Source: an uncultured Lachnospiraceae bacterium (lineage in GTDB: Bacteria > Bacillota > Clostridia > Lachnospirales > Lachnospiraceae). Taken from it: a stretch of 16,602 bases of DNA. Under the pieces are notes generated by a model, which was not told the DNA's origin, made no database searches, and saw only the letters and a list, made by a program, of their open reading frames with translations. Shown piece by piece: positions 6,878 to 14,861 of the stretch. The stretch spans positions 1 through 16,602 of the forward strand of contig CAKRNW010000044.1 in NCBI GenBank assembly GCA_934371505.1. The letters are read 5' to 3'. Within the stretch, counting starts at the first letter, position 1; every line of letters starts with the position of its first letter. A program made the position numbers and the translations under genes.

Positions 6878-7543
6878 TTAATAGCCAGTTGCTTCCTCAT
6901 TTTTTACAATTTTCACAATTCTGCTGGTTCCCAGACGGTCTGCTCCCAGTACCAGGAATTTTTCCGCATCATCAATAGAAGAGATTCCGCCTGCTGCTTT
7001 CATCTTTACATTCGGTCCGATGTGTTTGGAAAACAGTTCAATATCTGCAAAAGTAGCGCCTGCTCCGCCAAAACCGGTGGATGTTTTGATATAGTCTGCT
7101 CCTGCGTTTGTTACGATCTCACACATTTTGATTTTTTCTTCTTCGGTAAGAAAACAGGTTTCGATGATCACTTTCAGGATTTTCTCTCCACATGCAGCTT
7201 TTAAGGTTCTGATCTCTTCTTCAATACGATCGTATTTTTTATCTTTCAGCCATCCGATATTGATCACCATATCAATCTCAGAAGCTCCGTTTGCCAGAGC
7301 ATCTTTGGTCTCGAATTCTTTTGCTGCCGTTGTCATATAACCATTTGGAAATCCAATAACGGTACATACCGGAATTCTTCCGTTCATGTATTCCGCTGCT
7401 TCTTTTACATAGCTTGGTGCAATGCATACAGATGCTGTCTCATATTTCATCGCATCATCACAGATCTGTTTGATTTCTTCCCAGGTAGATCCTTGAAGAA
7501 GCAGTGTATGGTCTACGTGTTTTAATATTTCTTTGATTTCCAT
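6878..7543 (-). CDS. deoC: Deoxyribose-phosphate aldolase
   Basis: DeoC splits 2-deoxyribose-5-phosphate into acetaldehyde and glyceraldehyde-3-phosphate, the exit of deoxynucleoside catabolism. The 221-residue TIM barrel has VDHTLL near the N-terminus, CTVIGFPNG, SEIDMVINIG (Asp91, proton relay), ILKVIIET, GADYIKTSTGF (Schiff-base Lys153) and VKMKAAGGI (Lys182). All catalytic residues are present. The ATG at 7543 follows AAGGAGAT at good spacing, 28 bases after udp. Confidence 0.97.
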   Translation of the reverse strand: MEIKEILKHVDHTLLLQGSTWEEIKQICDDAMKYETASVCIAPSYVKEAAEYMNGRIPVCTVIGFPNGYMTTAAKEFETKDALANGASEIDMVINIGWLKDKKYDRIEEEIRTLKAACGEKILKVIIETCFLTEEEKIKMCEIVTNAGADYIKTSTGFGGAGATFADIELFSKHIGPNVKMKAAGGISSIDDAEKFLVLGADRLGTSRIVKIVKNEEATGY

Positions 7544-7571
7544 CTTTTTATCTCCTTTTTAAATAACCAAT

Positions 7572-8354
7572 CTATTGTTCTGCCTGATCTTCTTTGATCA
7601 GATTACGGATGGCTTCCACTGCCACCTGAATTGCCATATCGGTGTCGTGTACAACCGGATTTTCCAGTCCTAGACTTTCTCTCTCCTGATTGGCAACTAC
7701 CAGGAAGCAGGAGCCTGCTCTTACTCTTAATTTTCCTGCCACAATGAAAAGTGCTGCAGACTCCATTTCTGAAGCGAGACATCCCATCATTTTCCATGCG
7801 TTCCATTTGTTGATCAGTTCATAACCAACCGGCATTTTCTCCGGCTCGTGCTGTCCGTAAAATGCATCCTTACACTGTACCACACCGGTATGGAACGTAT
7901 ACTCTTTTGCTTTTGCAGCCGCAACCAGTGCATTGGTCACATCCAGGTCTGCTACCGCCGGATATTCGATCGGTGCATATTCTTTGGAGGTTCCTTCCAT
8001 ACGGATGGCACCCGTCGCAATGACCACATCACCGCTTTTTACCTCTGTCTGCATTCCTCCGCAGGTTCCGATTCTTAAAAAAGTATCTGCTCCGCAGCGG
8101 TACAATTCTTCCATCGCGATGGATGCGGAGGCTCCGCCGATGCCGGTAGAAGTAACACTGACCTTTACTCCATCCAGCGTTCCGGTATAGGTAACATACT
8201 CCCGGTTATCTGCAATCAGAACCGGATCGTCAAAATACTTTGCAATTTTCGCACAGCGTTTCGGGTCGCCCGGCAGCAGAACGTAACGTCCCACTTCTCC
8301 ATTTGCTACCTGAATATGATACTGTCTGCCTGGGTCTTCTGAATAATTTTTCAC
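7572..8354 (-). CDS. udp: Uridine phosphorylase, NP-I family
   Basis: It cleaves uridine, and probably deoxyuridine or thymidine, with phosphate to the base and (deoxy)ribose-1-phosphate. The 260 residues resemble E. coli Udp: VLLPGDPKRC (Gly29, Asp30, Arg33), ADNREYVTYTG (Arg51), TSTGIGGASASIAMEEL, TFLRIGTCGG (Arg94, phosphate), MEGTSKEYAPIEYPAVAD and ASEMESAALF (Glu196-Met-Glu198, ribose). The uracil-binding loop reads DAFYGQHEPEK: Gln168 is kept, but the Arg that follows it in E. coli is absent, so base specificity may differ. The start is GTG at 8354, with AAAGGTGG about 7 bases upstream. It lies 17 bases after nupQ. Confidence 0.88.
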   Translation of the reverse strand: MKNYSEDPGRQYHIQVANGEVGRYVLLPGDPKRCAKIAKYFDDPVLIADNREYVTYTGTLDGVKVSVTSTGIGGASASIAMEELYRCGADTFLRIGTCGGMQTEVKSGDVVIATGAIRMEGTSKEYAPIEYPAVADLDVTNALVAAAKAKEYTFHTGVVQCKDAFYGQHEPEKMPVGYELINKWNAWKMMGCLASEMESAALFIVAGKLRVRAGSCFLVVANQERESLGLENPVVHDTDMAIQVAVEAIRNLIKEDQAEQ

Positions 8355-8371
8355 GATATTTCCACCTTTCT

Positions 8372-9313
8372 TTATCTCTGTCCCTTATCATACGGAATAC
8401 CTTCCGCCTTCGGTGCTCTGGAGTTCTTGGATACAAAGACAAGAACCAGCAGAGAAATGATATACGGGAACATATTGTACAATGTGCTTGGAAGCTTTAA
8501 TGCCACCAGAGCCGGGAATCCGGTATATACGTTGGAAAGTGCACGGAACAGTCCGAAAAGAACGGCTGCCATTCCGATATTCACCGGTTTCCACTGTCCG
8601 AAAATCATAACAGCCAGGGCAAGGAAGCCAAAACCTGCCACACCGTTTTCAAATTTCCATTCACTGACACCGGCTGTGATATAAACCAGCCCGCCAAGGC
8701 CTCCAAGGACTCCGGAAATCAGAACTCCGGCATAGCGCATTTTATACACATTGATTCCCACAGAGTCTGCCGCCTGTGGATGCTCGCCACATGCCATCAG
8801 TCTGAGGCCGAATTTTGTTTTGTATAAAACAAGATAAGCCACAATCAGAATCACCAGGGCCAGCAGCATAAACCAGCTGAATTCAAATCTACCGATATTT
8901 ACAAGAAATGCTTTCTTTGCATGCTTATATGCTACGGTGGAAGATACATTATCCACACTTTCTGCTGTATTAATCGCTCTTACAATAACAACTGCCGCAG
9001 CCGGTCCCAGAAGATTCAATGCCGTGCCGACCAGCGTCTGGTCTGCATTAAAATGAATGGCTGCCACTCCAAGAAGCAGTGAGAAAAGCATTCCCACGAC
9101 CACACTTGCCAGAATCACCAGAATGATCACTAACGGCGCTGCTGTGGAATCCGGAAGGTATTTCATCATCAGTGCTCCGCCAAGGGCTCCCATAACCATG
9201 ATTCCTTCCAGACCGATATTAATCACACCACTATGTTCGGAAAAACATCCGCCAAGAGCAACAAGAATCAATACTGACGCAAAAATTAACGTATACTGGA
9301 GTAATAATGTCAT
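8372..9313 (-). CDS. nupQ: Nucleoside ABC transporter, permease 2
   Basis: This 313-residue membrane protein belongs to the BPD_transp_2 permease family used by BMP/Nup nucleoside importers (B. subtilis NupQ, formerly YufQ). It begins MTLLLQYTLIFASVLILVALGG and has the family stretch FSEHSGVINIGLEGIMVMGALGG, then GLRLMACGEHPQAADSVGIN, the cytoplasmic coupling loop for the ATPase. About eight to ten spans are likely. Its ATG overlaps the stop of nupP by 4 bases (ATGA), indicating translational coupling. It pairs with NupP to form the channel. Confidence 0.92.
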   Translation of the reverse strand: MTLLLQYTLIFASVLILVALGGCFSEHSGVINIGLEGIMVMGALGGALMMKYLPDSTAAPLVIILVILASVVVGMLFSLLLGVAAIHFNADQTLVGTALNLLGPAAAVVIVRAINTAESVDNVSSTVAYKHAKKAFLVNIGRFEFSWFMLLALVILIVAYLVLYKTKFGLRLMACGEHPQAADSVGINVYKMRYAGVLISGVLGGLGGLVYITAGVSEWKFENGVAGFGFLALAVMIFGQWKPVNIGMAAVLFGLFRALSNVYTGFPALVALKLPSTLYNMFPYIISLLVLVFVSKNSRAPKAEGIPYDKGQR

Positions 9314-10449
9314 GCTTTTGTTCCTCCTTTTCCTGCTTTTGCTGCCTTCTTCTCCTCTTTTTTATCTAGGTATCTGTTAAACCAGAGCCGGAAGAAGAAT
9401 ACAAATCCGCAAAGATAAATGATGACTGCTGAGATCAGATCAGAAATCTGTGTGCAGTACATGGTTTTATCCACATAGGTACCGCCACTGGTGATATGCT
9501 GGATAAAATAAGACGAAAAGATGGTTCCGATCGGATTCAGACCTCCCAGGAAAGCTGCCGCGATTCCGTTAAATCCCATGCCCGGCACGCTTGTCTGCTG
9601 TACCATCCAGGTCTCGATACCACTGAGGAAGAACACGGCCGCACCGATTCCGGCTAATCCTCCGGAGATCATCATCGTCAGGATGATATTTCTCTTTTCT
9701 TTCATGCCGCAATACTTGGCAGCATTTTTATTCATACCGGTTGCTTTCAGTTCATAGCCGAATTTCGTTTTTTCCAGCACAACCCATACCAGAATTGCCA
9801 TGATCACGGCCAGAGGAAGTCCAATCGTCACAAACTCATTGTTGGAAAACAGTTTATCCAGTCCGGCATTTGGAAGGAGCGCACTCTTATTTCCACTTTT
9901 CAGCGCCACGGTGTACGGTGTGGACTCTGCTTTTACTTTTGTAAGCAGCATATTTACGGAATAAAGGGAAATCCAGTTTAGCATAATACAGGAAATCACT
10001 TCATTTACGTTAAAATAAGCTTTCAGCGCACCGGAGATTCCGCCAACCAGCGCTGCGGCAACGATTGCTGCCAGGAGACATACATACCACGGCATGTTAA
10101 ACTGCAATGCAAAGTACAGAGAAGCTCCGGCTCCCACGACATACTGTCCTGCTGCTCCGATGTTGAACAGACCAACCTTATAGGCAAACAGAACCGATAA
10201 GGAGCACATCAAAAGTGCAGAGGCCTTTACCATCGTTGTTCCGCAGTATTTCATAACCGCCGCATGGCTTGGATAATAAAAATAGTTTTTGAGAATCGCC
10301 ATGACTGCTCCGGAAGCCCCCTTCGGATTGATGATCAGAAGTACAAGATAACCGATCAGAAGTCCGAGCACGATGCATAAAAGGGATGCGATGATCGTCT
10401 GGACTGCGGTATTGCGCAGAATACTTTCTTTCTTTTGGTCTTTATTCAT
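9310..10449 (-). CDS. nupP: Nucleoside ABC transporter, permease 1
   Basis: This larger permease of the pair has 379 residues from the ATG at 10449 (MNKDQKKESILRNTAVQTII). A first span lies near residues 16-40. Family stretches include ALLMCSLSVLFAYKVGLFNIGAAGQYVVGAG, with coupling-loop sequence KTKFGYELKATGMNKNAAKYCGM later and VPGMGFNGIAAAFLGGLNPIG near the end. The frame extends to 10494, but that would place 15 extra residues over the end of nupO. The ATG at 10449 has AAGGAGA 10-11 bases upstream and overlaps the nupO stop by 8 bases, so I take it as the start. B. subtilis NupP is the closest named relative. Confidence 0.92.
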   Translation of the reverse strand: MNKDQKKESILRNTAVQTIIASLLCIVLGLLIGYLVLLIINPKGASGAVMAILKNYFYYPSHAAVMKYCGTTMVKASALLMCSLSVLFAYKVGLFNIGAAGQYVVGAGASLYFALQFNMPWYVCLLAAIVAAALVGGISGALKAYFNVNEVISCIMLNWISLYSVNMLLTKVKAESTPYTVALKSGNKSALLPNAGLDKLFSNNEFVTIGLPLAVIMAILVWVVLEKTKFGYELKATGMNKNAAKYCGMKEKRNIILTMMISGGLAGIGAAVFFLSGIETWMVQQTSVPGMGFNGIAAAFLGGLNPIGTIFSSYFIQHITSGGTYVDKTMYCTQISDLISAVIIYLCGFVFFFRLWFNRYLDKKEEKKAAKAGKGGTKA

Positions 10450-11983
10450 TGCTCTTTGTCTCCTTTCTCTTTGAACCCGCCATGTAAAGTCCAAGTTCTT
10501 CCACCGTTACTTCTTTGGGGTCAAATTCTCCGACGATTTCTCCTTCGTACATAACAAGGATACGGTCCGAAACATTCATTACCTCATCCAGTTCCAGACT
10601 TACAAGCAGCACACCTTTCCCGGCATCTCTTTCCTTTACCAGCTGCTTATGCACATTTTCAATGGCTCCTACATCCAGTCCACGTGTAGGCTGCACTGCG
10701 ATCAAAAGTTCCGGGGTTTTGTCGATCTCACGGCCGATAATGGCTTTCTGCTGGTTTCCTCCTGACATCGATCTCGCTTTTGTGATCGGTCCCTGGCCGG
10801 AACGAATATCGTATTCCTCGATCAGACGTTTTGCATAGTCGCGGATTGCTTTTCTCTTCAGAAAACCGAATTTGTTGGTAAATTCTGGTTCGAAATATCT
10901 TTGTAATACCAGATTGTCCTCCAGCGAGTAGTCCAGAACCAGTCCATGTTTATGTCTGTCTTCCGGGATATGGCTCATTCCGGAAGTAAGTCTCTTTCTG
11001 ATCGGCATATGCGTAATATCTTCCCCGTTCATCACCACTTTTCCACCGGTGATCGGTTCCAGACCGGAAAGGCCATAAACAAATTCTGTCTGTCCGTTGC
11101 CGTCAATCCCGGCGATGCAGACGATCTCGCCTCTTCTTACCTGCATGGATACACCATTGACTGCATTATTTTTATGACGTTTGGACGCCACTGTCATATT
11201 CTGGATGTCGAGAACAACATCCCTCGGGGTTGCCGGCTCTTTCTCTACAACAAAATTGACATCCCGTCCTACCATCATGGCAGAAAGCTTTTCCGGCGTA
11301 GTGTCTTTGATTTCTACGGTTCCGATGTATTTTCCTTTTCTTAAAACGCTGCAGCGGTCTGCAACCTGCATGATTTCTGTCAGCTTATGGGTAATGAAAA
11401 GAATACTTTTTCCTTCTGTTGCCAGGTTTTTCATAATCTGCATCAGTTCCTGGATTTCCTGCGGAGTCAGAACAGCAGTCGGCTCGTCAAAGATAAGGAT
11501 CTCATTATCTCTGTAAAGCATCTTCAAAATCTCTGTCCTCTGCTGCATACCAACCGTGATATCCTCGATGATCGCATCCGGTTCAACCGCTAGGCCATAT
11601 TTTCCGGACAGTTCCATCACTTTCTTTTTGGCTCCTTCTTTCTGAAGAAATCCTTTTTTCGTTGTCTCGACACCAAGGATGATATTGTCCAGAACGCTAA
11701 AGCATTCTACCAGTTTAAAATGCTGATGTACCATTCCGATTCCAAGGTCATTGGCATCATTTGGGTTATTGATCTCCACTTTCTTTCCATCTTTATGAAT
11801 TTCTCCTTCTTCCGGCTGATACAGACCAAAAAGAACACTCATAAGTGTGGATTTTCCCGCTCCGTTTTCACCAAGCAATGCATGGATCTCACCTTTTTTC
11901 AACTGGAGTGTAATATGATCATTGGCGATGATTCCGGGGAATTTTTTTGTGATTCCCAGCATTTCTATAGCATATTCACTCAT
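10442..11983 (-). CDS. nupO: Nucleoside ABC transporter, tandem ATP-binding protein
   Basis: This 513-residue cytoplasmic protein has two ABC domains fused, as in NupO and RbsA. The first has a complete Walker A (GENGAGKST, Lys44), a divergent signature (ITVGMQQR in place of LSGGQ) and Walker B ILIFDEPTAVLTPQE. The second has a degenerate Walker A (GIDGNGQTE), a good signature (SMSGGNQQK) and a Walker B lacking the catalytic Glu (LLIAVQPTRGLD). Asymmetric sites like this are usual in the family. The ATG at 11983 follows AAGGAGGAAAGGAAA. Upstream in-frame codons reach 12100 but run through the intergenic stem-loop and are not conserved-looking. Confidence 0.95.
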   Translation of the reverse strand: MSEYAIEMLGITKKFPGIIANDHITLQLKKGEIHALLGENGAGKSTLMSVLFGLYQPEEGEIHKDGKKVEINNPNDANDLGIGMVHQHFKLVECFSVLDNIILGVETTKKGFLQKEGAKKKVMELSGKYGLAVEPDAIIEDITVGMQQRTEILKMLYRDNEILIFDEPTAVLTPQEIQELMQIMKNLATEGKSILFITHKLTEIMQVADRCSVLRKGKYIGTVEIKDTTPEKLSAMMVGRDVNFVVEKEPATPRDVVLDIQNMTVASKRHKNNAVNGVSMQVRRGEIVCIAGIDGNGQTEFVYGLSGLEPITGGKVVMNGEDITHMPIRKRLTSGMSHIPEDRHKHGLVLDYSLEDNLVLQRYFEPEFTNKFGFLKRKAIRDYAKRLIEEYDIRSGQGPITKARSMSGGNQQKAIIGREIDKTPELLIAVQPTRGLDVGAIENVHKQLVKERDAGKGVLLVSLELDEVMNVSDRILVMYEGEIVGEFDPKEVTVEELGLYMAGSKRKETKSNE

Positions 11984-12056
11984 TTTCCTTTCCTCCTTGT
12001 CTTTTACAGGATCAAGAGACCTGTTTTTGAGCTCCTTCCCACATTCGTAAGACACA

Positions 12057-12083
12057 AGAGGGAAGTGTTCTCCACTCCCCTCT
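12057..12083 (-). terminator. Stem-loop between nupN and nupO, partial terminator or mRNA-stability element
   Basis: On the minus-strand RNA an 11-bp stem (12083-12073 with 12067-12057, one G-U pair) closes a GAGAA loop. The tail (UGUGUCUUACG) is only moderately U-rich, so it is probably a weak terminator or a barrier to 3' exonucleases. Either would keep nupN mRNA more abundant than the downstream genes, a common arrangement for binding-protein genes. Confidence 0.7.
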
Positions 12084-12118
12084 CTTTCGTGCTTCTGCAT
12101 TATGTCTAAGGTTCTGTC

Positions 12119-13345
12119 TTATTTGATGCTGCCGTAATCATTTACTTTGATTGTTGTTTTCGGCATTTCGGAAATGTCTCCGCTTACTTCGATTTCTCCA
12201 TCGTAAAGTTTTTTAACCAGTTCTTTGTAATCATCCTGTGTAAATCCGTCTGCCCACTGGGTGGTATCCATAGGAAGCTGAACGAAATTGTCTTCCGGAT
12301 TCTCTGATACAAGACCAAGGTTGTCAATTTTTCCTACATAATCTTTCCATTCACCGGCTTTGATTGCGGTAAGAAGTGTATTAACCGTAGTAGAAAGACC
12401 TTTCATTGCCGATGTAATGGTCAGGTCATCCTGGAACTCATCGATGACTCCGGACTGATCTGAGTCAACACCGATTACTTTTCCGCCTGCTTTTACTGCC
12501 GCTTCTGCTGCAGATGTATAGATACCTCCGCCACATGCGAATACAGCTTCTACTCCTTTGCTTCCGTACCAGGTATCCATATAAGCTGTGATATCTGCGT
12601 CACCGTAGAACTGTCCGCCGCATACATACTCAACAGACACATCGTTCGTAATGCCAAGCTCTTCTGCTGCTTTGTCAGCACCCTGTACATATCCGTATCC
12701 AAAACGGGTAACGGCCGGAACGGACATTCCTCCGAGGAAGCCCAGGTGTTTGTAGCCAAGCTTTACAGCTGCGTAACCTGCCATGTATCCGGAGATTTCT
12801 TCCTGGTAAGTACAGCAGTATACGTTGTCTGTATTATAGTACTCGGTTACATCGTATTCATCCGGATTGTAGGTGTATCCCTCGCCGACACCTTTTTCAC
12901 AGATATCTCCCGCACTTACGTCCAGTGCTACAAATTTTACATCCGGATAAAGAGAAGACTGATCGACAACTGCTGCTGCAAACATATATCCGGGAAGAAC
13001 GATGACGTTAGCTCCGTCGGCTACTGCCTGGTCTACGCTTGCGTTACGTGCTTCATCCGAATCGCTTTCCGGTTTGTAATAGTTGAATTCCACCCCGTTG
13101 TCTGCCGCCCACGATTTACACGTTTCATAGGTTGTCTGATTAAAACTCTGGTCTGTGATATCTCCGGAGTCCGTGACCATGGCCACCTGCATATCTGTGC
13201 TTTCACCTTCTTCAGATGTCTCTGCGGAGTCCGGAGCTTCTTTCGTATCCGCTGTTTTCTTATCACTTCCTCCGTTGCTTCCACATGCTGTAAATGAGAA
13301 TGCCATTACACCTGCCATTAATACTGCTATTACCTTTTTCTTCAT
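12119..13345 (-). CDS. nupN: BMP-family nucleoside-binding lipoprotein
   Basis: This is the extracellular substrate-binding component of the importer. It starts with a lipoprotein signal (MKKKVIAVLM, hydrophobic core, then SFTAC with lipid-bearing Cys21), followed by a low-complexity linker rich in Asp, Glu, Ser and Thr (about 22-52). The BMP/Med periplasmic-binding fold follows: MQVAMVTDSGDITDQSFNQ, ANVIVLPGYMF, LGFLGGMSVPAVTRFGYGYVQG, EAVFACGGGIYTSAAEAA and VIGVDSDQSG. Length (408) is normal. The ATG at 13345 has a strong AGGAGG, but about 14 bases away, and a closer AAGGA; the long spacing is unusual. First gene of the operon. Purine versus pyrimidine preference is not readable. BmpA, TmpC and NupN are names for close relatives. 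Confidence 0.94.
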   Translation of the reverse strand: MKKKVIAVLMAGVMAFSFTACGSNGGSDKKTADTKEAPDSAETSEEGESTDMQVAMVTDSGDITDQSFNQTTYETCKSWAADNGVEFNYYKPESDSDEARNASVDQAVADGANVIVLPGYMFAAAVVDQSSLYPDVKFVALDVSAGDICEKGVGEGYTYNPDEYDVTEYYNTDNVYCCTYQEEISGYMAGYAAVKLGYKHLGFLGGMSVPAVTRFGYGYVQGADKAAEELGITNDVSVEYVCGGQFYGDADITAYMDTWYGSKGVEAVFACGGGIYTSAAEAAVKAGGKVIGVDSDQSGVIDEFQDDLTITSAMKGLSTTVNTLLTAIKAGEWKDYVGKIDNLGLVSENPEDNFVQLPMDTTQWADGFTQDDYKELVKKLYDGEIEVSGDISEMPKTTIKVNDYGSIK

Positions 13346-13385
13346 AATCCTTATTTTTCCTCCTTTGTTGTTTTTTGTCGAACCT

Positions 13386-13415
13386 GATATATATAATCTG
13401 ACACATGTGCCAGAT
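13386..13415 (-). promoter_or_regulatory. Putative operon promoter with overlapping dyad operator
   Basis: A 20-bp dyad, ATCTGACACATGTGCCAGAT (13396-13415), is symmetric apart from one mismatched pair. On the minus strand it overlaps a possible -35 box CTGGCA (13413-13408), with TATATC (13391-13386) 16 bases on as a weak -10. This would give a leader of about 35 bases before nupN. A second small dyad, GGAC-TTAT-GTCC (13424-13435), lies just upstream. The dyad is clear; the promoter boxes are weak matches. Confidence 0.4.
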
Positions 13416-13740
13416 CTTCCACAGGACTTATGTCCCTTTTTTGCATGTTTTTTATAATTCGTATGATTCTACCAGTTTTGCATGATTTTTTTTGTGCATT
13501 TTTTCTCTTGTTTTGTGTTTTAAAGTTGATTTATTTATATTTTTTGTAATTTTCTTTCAGTTACCTCATCTGTTTTTAGTCACAACAAGCAACTAAAAAC
13601 ATATTTCTCATACTACTTCATCTGTCTTCTTCTGTATGTTTTTCCACCTATTTTGTACATTTTTCCCATTTTTTATAAAGATACCGTTTTTTTCATTTCT
13701 TTTTTTGTAATTATTCAGAGCCATACGACACGAGAAAAAG
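13416..13740. other. AT-rich, T-tract intergenic region
   Basis: No gene is supported here. It holds two TTTTGCATG direct repeats (ending 13447 and 13484), long T tracts and the inverted repeat listed separately. A short plus-strand frame at 13653-13874 is low-complexity (Phe/Ile/Ser-rich), runs through the downstream hairpins and is not credible. Further promoter elements for the nucleoside operon may be present, but I cannot name a convincing one. Confidence 0.5.
13571..13601. repeat. Perfect 10-bp inverted repeat, includes the distal copy of the 821 repeat
   Basis: TGTTTTTAGT (13571-13580) and ACTAAAAACA (13592-13601) are perfect inverted copies with an 11-base spacer. The right arm, extended to 13587-13603, matches 821-837 in 16 of 17 bases on the opposite strand. 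It could be a protein-binding site or a mobile-element end. Not a terminator: no T tract follows the stem. Confidence 0.5.
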
Positions 13741-13774
13741 ACGGATCCTACTTCCGTAAAGGAACCGTTTTTTT
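13741..13774 (+). terminator. Plus-strand rho-independent terminator without a visible gene
   Basis: ACGGATCC (13741-13748) pairs with GGAACCGT (13761-13768) with one A-A mismatch and a 12-base loop, followed by T7 (13768-13774). No plus-strand gene lies upstream in the window, since the nearest gene is on the minus strand. It may end a small RNA or be leftover element DNA. Confidence 0.45.
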
Positions 13775-13809
13775 CCGGAATTGTCCTCTTTTAATCCTGA
13801 AACCGGAAA
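13773..13809. repeat. Inverted repeat in the hairpin cluster
   Basis: TTTCCGG (about 13772-13778) is the perfect inverse of CCGGAAA (about 13803-13809), with a 24-base spacer. It follows directly on the T7 terminator and belongs to the run of stem-loops before the IS91-type transposase. Confidence 0.4.
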
Positions 13810-13832
13810 GCTCTCTCTTTGCTTTCATAAAA

Positions 13833-13849
13833 AATAGGCTTCGCCTATT
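13833..13849 (-). terminator. Compact hairpin with minus-strand T tail
   Basis: AATAGGC (13833-13839) and GCCTATT (13843-13849) form a perfect 7-bp stem with a 3-base loop. On the minus strand it is followed by a T-rich tail, TTTTTTATG in its extended form. It could stop transcription leaving the transposon towards the nucleoside operon promoter region, or be a transposon subterminal hairpin. Confidence 0.55.
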
Positions 13850-13854
13850 CAACT

Positions 13855-13895
13855 CCCCTGCCCCTCAATCTTGAGGGGTTGGGGTTTCTTTTTCT
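13855..13895 (+). terminator. Strong plus-strand terminator upstream of the IS91-type gene
   Basis: CCCCTCAA (13861-13868) and TTGAGGGG (13871-13878) are perfect complements. An outer CCCC/GGGG pair (13855-13858, 13881-13884) extends the stem to 12 of 14 pairs. The tail is TTTCTTTTT. It would block transcription entering the transposase gene from the left, a common arrangement for limiting transposition. Confidence 0.7.
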
Positions 13896-13919
13896 CCTCT
13901 TTTCCTGCATAATAGACTT

Positions 13920-14861
13920 ATGAATATCTTGCAAAGAATCTTTACTGACTATTATGAGGAAATCAAATATACCCTACATCCCAGAGATTCTGAGATGGAA
14001 AATATCGATAAAATGCTGAATTGTGGCGATCCTTCTTTTGACGGTGCCATGTATGTCTGCACCACTTGCCACAACATGAAATTTGTTCCCTTCCGCTGCA
14101 AAAGTCGCTTCTGCCCCACTTGCGGGGTGAAGTATTCCCAGAAACGTTCTACCAGTATGGCTTTTAAGCTTATTAACTGTACACATCGTCATTGCGTTTT
14201 TACAATTGACGAGGAACTTCGTCATTTCTTCCTAGAAGACCGTTCTCTTTTAAGCTGCCTTTTTCGTGCTGTTCAAAGCATTATCCTTCATATGTTTAAT
14301 AAGATGAATAAGTCTCAAAACTTTGTTCCCGGTTTTATTTGTGTGCTTCACACTTTCGGTCGCCCTCTTGAATGGAATCCACATATTCACTGTATTCTTT
14401 CGGAAGACGGTTTTTCTGACAACGCTATTTGGCGTCCGGTAAAACATTTCAATTACACTTATCTACGCAATGCTTTTCAAACCGCTTTACTCAATGAAAT
14501 GGAGCAGCATATCGGACCTTCCTTCAAAAAGATTAAAGCTTATATCTATCACAAGGACAAAAACGGCTTTTATGTCTATGCCAAGCCTAATCTCTGCGAT
14601 CCTAATACTGTCATGAAATACATTGGCCGCTATCTTGGCCGTCCGGTTATTGCCTTAAAACAGATTGATTCTTACGATGGCGAAAATGTTACTTTTCACT
14701 ATAATCGTCACGAAGATAATGCTTATGTTAAACGTACGATTCCGGCAATCGAGTTTATTAAACTTCTTATCCAACATATACCGGAAAAACATTTTAAAAT
14801 GATCCGCTACTATGGTCTCTATGCGAGACACCGCGAAATTGACACTATAGCAATCCAATAA
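13920..14861 (+). pseudogene. IS91-family HUH transposase, C-terminal end missing
   Basis: IS91-type transposases are single-strand rolling-circle nucleases. The 313 residues show, in order, a zinc ribbon (Cys47-x2-Cys50, Cys60, Cys65-x2-Cys68), the region CTHRHCVFTIDEELR, the HUH metal site (WNPHIHCILSEDG, His155 and His157), and the Y2 nuclease motif with Tyr234 and Tyr238 (MKYIGRYLGRPV). All catalytic residues remain. After KMIRYYGLYARHREID the family continues for roughly 60 more residues, with a second Cys-rich segment; here it ends after seven more residues (TIAIQ and stop). DNA beyond about 14845 is of conjugation-element type, so the 3' end and the element's origin end were probably lost. 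No ribosome binding site is seen before the ATG at 13920, and no in-frame upstream ATG exists. Confidence 0.85.

Noticed and set aside
10450..10494. 15-residue N-terminal extension of nupP
   Set aside because: It lies over the nupO coding end and lacks its own ribosome binding site; the ATG at 10449 is better.
11984..12100. 39-residue N-terminal extension of nupO
   Set aside because: It crosses the intercistronic stem-loop; the internal ATG at 11983 has a strong ribosome binding site and matches the family start.
12746..13297. Plus-strand open frame opposite nupN
   Set aside because: Shadow of the lipoprotein gene, with no ribosome binding site or domain.
13346..13440. Purine-type riboswitch in the nupN leader
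   Set aside because: The conserved three-stem layout and core bases were not found; only short dyads are present.
13653..13874. Short plus-strand frame in the intergenic region
   Set aside because: Low-complexity product running across the hairpin cluster and terminators; no good ribosome binding site.
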